NCBI GenBank assembly: GCA_003509805.1
Contig: DOMV01000296.1
Location: 1,411-6,819 of the forward strand
Reading direction: 5' to 3'
DNA: 5,409 nucleotides
DNA from: Planctomycetaceae bacterium
GTDB lineage: Bacteria > Planctomycetota > Planctomycetia > Pirellulales > Thermoguttaceae
In this document: positions 1-5,409 of the stretch, one piece after another
Layout of the letters: each line of letters begins with the position of its first letter
Position numbering within the stretch: position 1 is the stretch's first letter
Position numbers and translations under genes: made by a program
The notes under the pieces: model-generated
The model's input: only the letters and a program-made list of their open reading frames with translations
Databases searched by the model: none
What the model was told of the DNA's origin: nothing

Positions 1-426
1 GGGCGCAAGATCATCGTCGACACCTACGGCGGCTGGGCAAGCCACGGCGGCGGCGCGTTCAGCGGCAAGGACCCGACAAAAGTGGACCGCAGCGCCGCTT
101 ACATGGCCCGATATGTCGCGAAAAACATCGTCGCCGCCGGATTGGCCGACAGTTGCGAAATTCAACTGGCCTATGCCATCGGCGTTTCGGAACCGGTCAG
201 TGTCCTGGTCGACACGCGAGGAACCGGCAACGTGGACGAGACAAAACTGACCGCGGCAGTTCGCGAACTTTTCCCACTCACCCCCGGCGGAATCATCAAG
301 CATCTCGACCTGCGTCGCCCGATTTATCGTAAAACGGCGGCGGGCGGCCATTTCGGTCGAAGCGAGCCGGAGTTCACCTGGGAAAAAACCGACATGGTCG
401 ACAAACTCAAAAAAGCGGTCGGCTGA
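1..426 (+). CDS. metK: S-adenosylmethionine synthetase, C-terminal part (5' end outside window)
   Basis: This enzyme makes S-adenosylmethionine from methionine and ATP in the cytoplasm, releasing phosphate and pyrophosphate; the product is the general methyl donor. The frame is open from base 1 and ends at TGA 424-426, giving 141 codons. It begins GRKIIVDTYGG, which matches Escherichia coli MetK from about residue 243 of 383, so roughly the last third is present at normal length. The family signature GGGAFSGKD is at codons 16-24. R2, K3, K23, K27 and D29 of this fragment line up with the E. coli active-site residues R244, K245, K265, K269 and D271 (numbering recalled). The tail contains HFGR and WEKTD, also typical of the family. 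An internal GTG at 82 is not the start, because conserved sequence continues upstream of it. No convincing terminator follows. Identification is secure; only the 5' end is missing. Confidence 0.98.
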   Translation, partial: GRKIIVDTYGGWASHGGGAFSGKDPTKVDRSAAYMARYVAKNIVAAGLADSCEIQLAYAIGVSEPVSVLVDTRGTGNVDETKLTAAVRELFPLTPGGIIKHLDLRRPIYRKTAAGGHFGRSEPEFTWEKTDMVDKLKKAVG

Positions 427-463
427 TTCGTTCGACTGAAAAATGTCCGCAATAAAAGCGGCG

Positions 464-565
464 GAATGGACAATGGACAATTGATAACGAGGGGGACGCA
501 AGCGGATTCCTTATCGTGACGGTTGAATTGCATCACCTCCGTTGTCAGTTATCCATTGTCCATTC
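464..565. repeat. Imperfect inverted repeat built from degenerate 7-bp tandem repeats
   Basis: Left arm 464-488 and right arm 541-565 are reverse complements at 22 of 25 positions, including 14 perfect bases (gaatggacaatgga, 464-477, against 552-565). In + strand RNA, two of the three mismatches become G-U pairs, so a stable hairpin with a loop of about 50 nt is possible. Both arms have a 7-bp period. The left reads aatggac, aatggac, aattgat; the right reads gttgtca, gttatcc, attgtcc, attcaac, cttcaac (541-575). A further short match, ggttgaat (521-528), complements attcaacc (562-569), which allows an alternative fold. No T-run follows, so this is not a standard intrinsic terminator. It fills most of the spacer between metK and the fucosyltransferase gene. 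Its function is unknown. Intergenic heptamer arrays of this style are known in several bacterial groups. Confidence 0.75.
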
Positions 566-603
566 AACCTTCAACCGGCCGCCGGTTCGAGCTCGTGAAT
601 GCC

Positions 604-1494
604 ATGACGAAGAAAAAAACGATAAGGGTCCTTTTCGCCGATTTTTGGGGAAATTTTCAGCCGGACGACAACTTTTTTTACGAGCTCCTTTCCCGTCGTT
701 ATACGGTTGAAATCTCCTCAAGGCCCGATTGCGTGATTTTTTCCTGCTTCAAAGGCGGTTTTCGGCCCTTCCAACCTTATCGCCACAAGTATTGGCGTTA
801 TCGCAACACGCTGAAAATATTTTACACGGGCGAGAATCTGCGTCCGCCCGAGGATTGCGATTACGCGTTTACGTTCGATTTTCCCGAGACGAAAAAGAAT
901 TTCCGGTTGCCGTATTATGTTTTACATAACGACAAATTGATCGACCGGCTGATCCTCGACGACTCCCGGGATATCGACGCGATCGTGGCCGGCAAGACGC
1001 GATTCTGCAATTTCGTCTATTCGAATCTCCGGGCGCCGGAGCGTATCCGGTTCTTCGAAAAACTTTCGAAGTACAAAAAGGTCGATTCCGGTGGTCGGGT
1101 TCTCAACAACATCGGCGGTCCGGTCGCCGACAAAATGGATTTCATCGGCCGCTACAAGTTCACGATTGCCTTCGAAAACTCTTCCTGGCCCGGCTATACG
1201 ACGGAAAAAATCGTCGAACCGATGCTCGCCGCCAGCATACCGATCTATTGGGGTAATCCGAAAGTGAACCTCGATTTCAACACCGGATCGTTCATCAACC
1301 GGTTCGACTACGGCAACGACGAGGCGCTGATCGAACGCATCATTGAAATCGACGAAAACGAAGATCTTTACCGCCATTATTTGTTGCAGCCCTATCTTGA
1401 GGGAAACGTTCCCAACATCTACATGGACAAGGAACGGATATTGCAAAAGTTCGTCGAAATCTTCGAAGAGCACGGCATTGCAAAGGATTCCTGA
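604..1494 (+). CDS. Glycosyltransferase family 10 (alpha-1,3/1,4-fucosyltransferase-like)
   Basis: The 296-codon product should transfer fucose from GDP-fucose to a glycan, probably of the cell surface; the acceptor cannot be read from sequence. It resembles Helicobacter pylori FucT along its length. FYTGEN (residues 73-78) aligns with the segment carrying the catalytic base E95 of that enzyme, making E77 the candidate base. The C-terminal GDP-fucose-binding core has YKF (184-186), FEN (190-192), TEK (200-202) and IPIYWGNPKV (212-221); E201 aligns with E249 of H. pylori (numbering recalled). The C-terminal heptad repeats and basic tail of the H. pylori enzyme are absent. There is no signal peptide or membrane segment, so it is probably cytosolic. 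The frame is open further upstream, with TTG at 523 and GTG at 595, but 523-603 translates the spacer repeats and homology begins just after ATG 604. No clear Shine-Dalgarno precedes 604. It stands alone, without visible sugar-pathway neighbours. The family is secure; the linkage formed is not known. Confidence 0.92.
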   Translation: MTKKKTIRVLFADFWGNFQPDDNFFYELLSRRYTVEISSRPDCVIFSCFKGGFRPFQPYRHKYWRYRNTLKIFYTGENLRPPEDCDYAFTFDFPETKKNFRLPYYVLHNDKLIDRLILDDSRDIDAIVAGKTRFCNFVYSNLRAPERIRFFEKLSKYKKVDSGGRVLNNIGGPVADKMDFIGRYKFTIAFENSSWPGYTTEKIVEPMLAASIPIYWGNPKVNLDFNTGSFINRFDYGNDEALIERIIEIDENEDLYRHYLLQPYLEGNVPNIYMDKERILQKFVEIFEEHGIAKDS

Positions 1495-1615
1495 ACGACG
1501 GCACGGGCTTGATGCGCCGATGAAGTCGAATTGGTCGATCGTAACGACGAATTGATCGGTTTTGCCCAAAAAATCCTGACGGGATGCGGTCAATCCGGCG
1601 AAGTCGCGGTGTTTA

Positions 1616-1624
1616 TGGTATAAT
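1616..1624 (+). promoter_or_regulatory. Extended -10 promoter element (TGGTATAAT)
   Basis: A perfect TATAAT hexamer at 1619-1624 is preceded by TGG at 1616-1618, giving the TGn extended -10 form of a housekeeping sigma promoter. No TTGACA-like -35 box is present at the normal 16-18 bp spacing, which extended -10 promoters can do without. Transcription would start near 1631, leaving a leader of about 48 nt before the GTG start at 1679. Its place in the spacer suggests that the lipoprotein gene is transcribed independently of the fucosyltransferase gene. Confidence 0.65.
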
Positions 1625-1668
1625 GGGGGAATCGTTTCGCTCTTTATCCAACCCGATGTCCGGATCGT

Positions 1669-1672
1669 GAGG
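1669..1672 (+). promoter_or_regulatory. Ribosome-binding site that decides the GTG start at 1679
   Basis: GAGG lies six bases before the GTG at 1679, a normal Shine-Dalgarno spacing. The frame is open back to a TGA at 1577 and contains another GTG at 1667. That start would overlap this motif and has no comparable site of its own, so 1679 is preferred. Confidence 0.6.
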
Positions 1673-1678
1673 TTTGCC

Positions 1679-4600
1679 GTGAGCAGGAATTTACCGACGT
1701 TTTTGCCGCATCTCTCGAAATCGTTAGCCGCTTTCGGTCGGATATCAGGCTTTCTTATCGGCTGCGCGCCCATTCTCTTCGTTGTTACTCTTTTGGCAGG
1801 ATGTAGTTGCAGCGGTGGATCATGGACCCATCCCGCTCCGATCCCTCTTCCGGAAAGTGAATCCCTGTTCGGGGAAGACAAACGCGGTCCGGAGGATAAA
1901 CAGGTTGTATTGAATGAGCCTGAAAACGCAACGTCTTCGAAAATCGCCGAACCGAAAAAATCCGAATCATCGTTATTATCGGAAGTTACGTTGCCATCGG
2001 AATCTGCGGGAGCGACTGCTCCGACTTCGAAATCGGATTTGTTGGTGGAGACGGAAATCGAGGAGGATATCTCTTTTGCAGAACCGATCGTTTCCCGGAC
2101 ACCGGTTTCGGAACCTCTCCTCTTGAAAACGGCGGTGTCGACGCCGAAGGCTGCGCGAGCGAAAACGGATGCGCTTCCCACGAAATCGGAAAAGGCTGAT
2201 TCGAAGCCGAGGGACCATCTCCACGGAGGCGAACCCGTACGCAACATTTTGCCTGTTCGGAATATATCTCCCATCCGTAATATTCCGCCCATTCAGAACG
2301 TTGTGCCGGTGCAATCCGATCCGTCCCGGGCGCCAGTTTCCTCGCGACACGAGTCGGTTGAATCCCTTTACCGACCTGTTAAATTGCTTCGTTTTCTTGA
2401 GGAAGATGAAATCGGTGGTGCCACGGACGATGTTCCCGATACTCCCATGCCGGAAGTCGCGGAATCGGAAACGCAACATGTTGATGCGACTGTTGATGCG
2501 ACTGTTGGCACGTCCGTTGACACAGATGAAACGGGGGAAATGCCGGCGGATTCCAGTGCAGCCGATACCGCGGTCGAAACGGCGGTCAAAACGACGGTCG
2601 AAACAGATCAGGCACGCCGACCGGAGCCCGTATCGCAACCATCCCGTGAGACGCCGGCCGGCGCGGTTCCCGGCGGAGAAAGGCCCGGTGGATGGACGGA
2701 GAAAAAGCATGTCCGCTTCAACTTCCGGTATCAACCTTGGAAGGAAGTGATCCCGTGGTTCGCCGAACTGGCCGATCTTTCGCTGGAATTGAACACGTCC
2801 CCGCCGGGAACGCTCAATTTGACCGATCCGAATTATTACACTCCGGAAGAAGCGCTCGACATCCTCAACAGCATCCTGCTTTTCAAGGAATACACACTCA
2901 TACGCAAGGGTCGGATGCTGTTCGTCATTTATTTGCCTGACGGGATTCCGCCGAACCTGCTTGAGCCTATCGATTCGGAAGAACTGGACAAGCGGGGAAA
3001 ATACGAACTCGTCCGGGTCCTGTTCAACCTGAACCGGACGACGCCGGAAATCATCCAGGCGGAAGTCGAAAAAATGCTCGGTCCGCAAGGTTCCATCGTC
3101 ATGCTCCCGAAATCGCAGCAGGTTTTGATTACCGAAACCGGCGGCAATCTCCGCGCGATCCGTGAAGTCATCCGCCGGATCGACGACCCGAGCGAGGTTT
3201 CCTCCAGCGCGATCAACATGATCGAAATGAAAAACATGAGTGCCGACGAAGCGCTGGCGATTCTCCGGAAACTGCTCGGAATCGAGGAAAACGATCCTTC
3301 GCTTCGGACGGCGGTCGACGCTTCCGGTTCGAAAATCTGGCTGACCGGTCGTGCCGACATGATCGAGCGTGCCAAGGAAATCATCGGCAAAATCGACGGC
3401 GCGTACGACACTTCGAAAACGAAACTCGACGGGGAACCGCAATTCGAAACGTACGACGTCGGTTCGGCCGATGCGAATACCGTGCTCGCCGTCCTCCAGA
3501 CGCTCCTGGTCGGCATACCGGATGTCCGGCTTTCCATTGATCCGAAAACCGGCGGTTTGGCCGTGCTTGCCCGGATGCCGGAACACCGGACGGTCAAGGC
3601 GACCATTTCCCAGATGCAGTTGAACGCCCCGGTCGTCGAAGTGATTCCGCTTGTCCGACTGGCCCCCTCGGCCGCCGCCGAAGCGATTCGCAAAATTCTC
3701 ACGCCCGCCGAATCGAACACCGCTTCCGGTTCCGAGAAAACGGTGGGCCGGACGCCGCCGGTGATCGAACCCGATACGGCCAACCGGCAGTTGATCGTCC
3801 GCGGGACGCCGAATCAGGTTGACGAGGTCCGGGCCATCCTGATGAAACTCGGGGAGACCGGTTCCGGGGTGCCGCCGAAGGATGAGCGAACCATCCGGCA
3901 GATTCCTCTTTCGTCGACGGCCGCGGCGCTCGTCCTGGAGCAGTTGAAGGAAATCTGGCCCGAATTGCGGTCGAATGAATTGAAAGTCGTTCCCCCCTCG
4001 GCGATGGTCCCTGCGAAAGTGACGACGGAATTGCCGGGAGCGGTACGGAAACCGGAAACGGAAGAACGCACAAACGCGAACCCGGAGCGCGACCGGGCGA
4101 TTCCCGGTGATCGGAACGGCCCGGATCGGAGAACGCCGGATCGGGAAACGATCGACAGACTGATCGAAGATAATTTCCGTACGAACAGGCAACCGTACGG
4201 CCCGACGACACGCCGCGACCGGGAGTCCCGATTCCTCCCCGTCGTTTTCGTCCGGGAACATTCCGCTGAGCATCCAAATGGGAATAAGAACGGGAATACG
4301 GACGGGAATGCAGGTGAAAATTCAGACGGGAATTCGGGAGATCAGGCCGCGATCCGGGCGGAGATCGAACGGTTGCGGGATCAACTTCAACGTGATCAAC
4401 ACGTTCGACAGGAGCCGTCTTCGGCCCGGCCGGCGGAGATGCCCGTCGATCCAATGCCAATCGATGAAGGGGCGATTCGCAATGCGATTGAGTGGATTCG
4501 GGAACGCCGCGCTCCAGCCGATCAATCCGCCCAAGCCGATCAAGCGTCGCCGGCTGTGACCCCGGTTCCCGACATGCAAGCCGTGTCGCCGCCGGTCGTC

Positions 4601-5409
4601 GTTTCCCTTTCCCCCGGCGGACTGATGATTTCCTCCGACGACCCGGAAGCGCTTGCGCGCTTGGAAGAACTGATCCGGATGCTTTCGGATGAATCCGTTC
4701 TCGGCAAGACGCAAACGGTCGTCTACTATCTCAAAAATTCGACCGCCGAGGTGGTTGCGCAGACGCTCAAATCGATCATGGGAAGCGGTGGGAGCGATGA
4801 GCAGGGCAACATGCCGAGTCTGGAATCGGAACACGCCCCGGCGATTTTGGCCATGCTGGACACGGGCGCCTCGTTCGAAGCGACCGGGACGCCTTCGATT
4901 ATCCCGGAATCGCGGCTCAACGCGCTTATTATCCAGGCCAACCCGGTCGACCACAGGACGATCGAAAAGCTCTTGCCGTTGCTCGATCAACCCGGGGCTC
5001 CGGGCGGCGATATCCAGAACCGGGCCAAGCCGCATTTGATTCCGTTACAGAACATCCGTGCCGAGGATGCGTTGGCCGTCGTCAAGGAGGTGTTCGCTTC
5101 GAAAATGGAAGCGACGTCCGGTTCCGGTAACGCGGGCGGAAATCGGCAACAGCAGAACCAAGGCGCCCGGATGCCGCCGATGATGCCTCCGCCGGCGATG
5201 ATGGCCGGAGGGCCCGCGGGCGAAATGATGCGACAAGTGATGGCCCGGATGACGGGACGCGGCGGGAGCGGGACGCAGACGACCGTGAAGGAGGAAACGC
5301 CGAAAATGTCCCTTTCCATCGATGCTCGCTCGAATTCGCTGATCGTCAACTCGCCCGAGTCCCTGTTCCTGGAGGTGGAAGCCTTCGTGCTCGAACTCGA
5401 TCGGACCGG
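1679..5409 (+). CDS. Giant secretin-N-domain lipoprotein (3' end outside window)
   Basis: The frame is open for 1243 codons and runs off the window edge. Residues 1-41 form a signal peptide with a hydrophobic stretch (about 24-40) and lipobox LLAG|C42, so the mature protein is probably lipid-anchored and exported. Residues 43-340 are a low-complexity, probably disordered, tether. Residues 345-422 look like a secretin N0/STN-type domain (VRFNFRYQPW, YYTPEEALDILN). N1-like (Secretin_N, short-domain) units follow at about 442-502, 511-573, 588-648, 653-725, 737-775 joined to 971-1003, 1011-1103, and 1116-1242. The recurring half-motif is seen in VIEPDTANRQLIV (695-707), IIPESRLNALII (1074-1085) and SIDARSNSLIV (1213-1223). 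The fifth unit is split by a ~195-residue Asn/Gly/Arg/Asp-rich insert, and the last holds a Met/Pro-rich loop (1163-1191). By recall, planctomycetes carry similar proteins. Secretins form outer-membrane rings in type II/III secretion and type IV pili; the channel domain is not in view, so a transport role is inference. It could instead be a periplasmic scaffold. Confidence 0.85.
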   Translation, partial: MSRNLPTFLPHLSKSLAAFGRISGFLIGCAPILFVVTLLAGCSCSGGSWTHPAPIPLPESESLFGEDKRGPEDKQVVLNEPENATSSKIAEPKKSESSLLSEVTLPSESAGATAPTSKSDLLVETEIEEDISFAEPIVSRTPVSEPLLLKTAVSTPKAARAKTDALPTKSEKADSKPRDHLHGGEPVRNILPVRNISPIRNIPPIQNVVPVQSDPSRAPVSSRHESVESLYRPVKLLRFLEEDEIGGATDDVPDTPMPEVAESETQHVDATVDATVGTSVDTDETGEMPADSSAADTAVETAVKTTVETDQARRPEPVSQPSRETPAGAVPGGERPGGWTEKKHVRFNFRYQPWKEVIPWFAELADLSLELNTSPPGTLNLTDPNYYTPEEALDILNSILLFKEYTLIRKGRMLFVIYLPDGIPPNLLEPIDSEELDKRGKYELVRVLFNLNRTTPEIIQAEVEKMLGPQGSIVMLPKSQQVLITETGGNLRAIREVIRRIDDPSEVSSSAINMIEMKNMSADEALAILRKLLGIEENDPSLRTAVDASGSKIWLTGRADMIERAKEIIGKIDGAYDTSKTKLDGEPQFETYDVGSADANTVLAVLQTLLVGIPDVRLSIDPKTGGLAVLARMPEHRTVKATISQMQLNAPVVEVIPLVRLAPSAAAEAIRKILTPAESNTASGSEKTVGRTPPVIEPDTANRQLIVRGTPNQVDEVRAILMKLGETGSGVPPKDERTIRQIPLSSTAAALVLEQLKEIWPELRSNELKVVPPSAMVPAKVTTELPGAVRKPETEERTNANPERDRAIPGDRNGPDRRTPDRETIDRLIEDNFRTNRQPYGPTTRRDRESRFLPVVFVREHSAEHPNGNKNGNTDGNAGENSDGNSGDQAAIRAEIERLRDQLQRDQHVRQEPSSARPAEMPVDPMPIDEGAIRNAIEWIRERRAPADQSAQADQASPAVTPVPDMQAVSPPVVVSLSPGGLMISSDDPEALARLEELIRMLSDESVLGKTQTVVYYLKNSTAEVVAQTLKSIMGSGGSDEQGNMPSLESEHAPAILAMLDTGASFEATGTPSIIPESRLNALIIQANPVDHRTIEKLLPLLDQPGAPGGDIQNRAKPHLIPLQNIRAEDALAVVKEVFASKMEATSGSGNAGGNRQQQNQGARMPPMMPPPAMMAGGPAGEMMRQVMARMTGRGGSGTQTTVKEETPKMSLSIDARSNSLIVNSPESLFLEVEAFVLELDRT
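2237..2308 (+). repeat. Hexapeptide tandem repeat in the lipoprotein tether
   Basis: Four 18-bp units encode residues 187-210 of the lipoprotein: VRNILP, VRNISP, IRNIPP and IQNVVP. The pattern is [VI][RQ]N[IV]xP, followed by a decayed fifth unit beginning VQ. The DNA units have diverged, so this is an old expansion whose amino-acid pattern is better kept than its bases. It may give an extended, proline-spaced segment in the tether between the lipid anchor and the folded N domains. Confidence 0.8.
2480..2503 (+). repeat. Exact 12-bp tandem duplication (VDAT-VDAT)
   Basis: The 12-bp unit gttgatgcgact occurs twice back to back with no mismatch and encodes VDAT twice (residues 268-275). Looser copies VGTS and VDTD follow. 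The period is a multiple of three, so length change keeps the reading frame. It lies in the disordered tether. Confidence 0.85.
2570..2605 (+). repeat. 12-bp tandem repeat (AVET, AVKT, TVET)
   Basis: Three near-identical 12-bp units encode residues 298-309 as AVET, AVKT and TVET. The tetrapeptide period is the same as in the VDAT block about 66 bp upstream, and both belong to the tether region of the same lipoprotein. Confidence 0.75.
4274..4342 (+). repeat. Asn-Gly-rich 12-bp repeat inside the fifth N1-like unit
   Basis: The segment encodes residues 866-888 with a tetrapeptide period: PNGN, KNGN, TDGN, AGEN, SDGN, then SGD. Most units share the DNA core gggaat every 12 bases. It sits in the middle of the insert that splits the fifth N1-like unit. 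A short charged, probably helical stretch follows it (about 889-912, rich in Arg, Glu and Gln). Confidence 0.8.

Noticed and set aside
447..461. Hairpin ccgc-aataaaa-gcgg as a metK terminator
   Set aside because: The stem is only four base pairs and no T-run follows it.
523..603. Upstream extension of the fucosyltransferase gene from TTG 523 or GTG 595
   Set aside because: The extra residues mainly translate the spacer heptamer repeats, and homology begins just after ATG 604. GTG 595 would add only three residues and has no ribosome-binding site.
1537..1560. Possible terminator after the fucosyltransferase gene (cgatc ... gatcg then tttt)
   Set aside because: The stem is five base pairs with a 13-nt loop and a short T-run, too weak to call.
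922..2292. 456-codon open frame on the - strand
   Set aside because: It crosses the fucosyltransferase gene, a spacer with a good + strand promoter, and the start of the lipoprotein gene. It has no domain pattern and is a shadow of the coding bias on the other strand.
2169..2750. 193-codon open frame on the + strand in another frame
   Set aside because: It overlaps the lipoprotein tether and is very Arg-rich. The tether frame is continuous with the signal peptide upstream and the N domains downstream, so this frame is not the coding one.
1976..4273. 765-codon open frame on the - strand
   Set aside because: It lies wholly antisense to the secretin-like lipoprotein gene. Its translation is Arg/Phe/Asp-rich with no recognisable domain, as expected from the codon bias of the + strand gene.
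3699..4460. 253-codon open frame on the - strand
   Set aside because: It is antisense to clearly coding N1-like units and has Pro/Arg/Ser-rich shadow composition without motifs.
1679..5409. Complete type II secretion secretin (gspD) or pilQ
   Set aside because: No secretin channel domain is visible, N1-like units are too many, and no secretion or pilus gene lies in the window, so a specific gene symbol is not justified.

Overview
The window most likely comes from a planctomycete (Planctomycetota, Pirellulales-like), but the sequence does not fix the species. The clearest hint is the large third gene. By recall, it resembles a family of very long secretin-N-domain proteins common in that phylum. 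Supporting signs are moderately high GC by eye, weak or absent Shine-Dalgarno sequences and GTG start use. All three genes lie on the + strand.

Layout. (1) Positions 1-426 hold the last 141 codons of metK, S-adenosylmethionine synthetase. (2) Positions 427-603 are a spacer with degenerate 7-bp tandem repeats in two opposed blocks, which form a long imperfect inverted repeat just before the next gene. (3) Positions 604-1494 are a complete 296-codon family GT10 (alpha-1,3/1,4-fucosyltransferase-like) gene. (4) Positions 1495-1678 are a spacer with a textbook extended -10 promoter element (TGGTATAAT, 1616-1624) and a GAGG ribosome-binding site. (5) From 1679 to the end of the window runs one open frame of at least 1243 codons with no stop. 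It encodes a lipoprotein (lipobox LAG|C42), a roughly 300-residue disordered tether, a secretin N0-like domain, and a chain of about seven N1-like (secretin short domain) units, one of them split by a ~195-residue low-complexity insert. The gene continues past the window, so whether it ends in a secretin channel domain cannot be seen.

Functional links. No shared pathway joins the three genes. metK is housekeeping. The fucosyltransferase would add fucose from GDP-fucose to a surface glycan or glycoprotein, and no other sugar gene is visible. The secretin-like lipoprotein has its own promoter and probably builds a periplasmic or outer-membrane ring or scaffold. The least ordinary content is the architecture of that lipoprotein: many N1-like units, in-frame minisatellite linkers and a methionine-rich loop. 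The heptamer inverted repeat before the fucosyltransferase is the second point of interest. I see no CRISPR array, RNA gene, insertion sequence or defence system.
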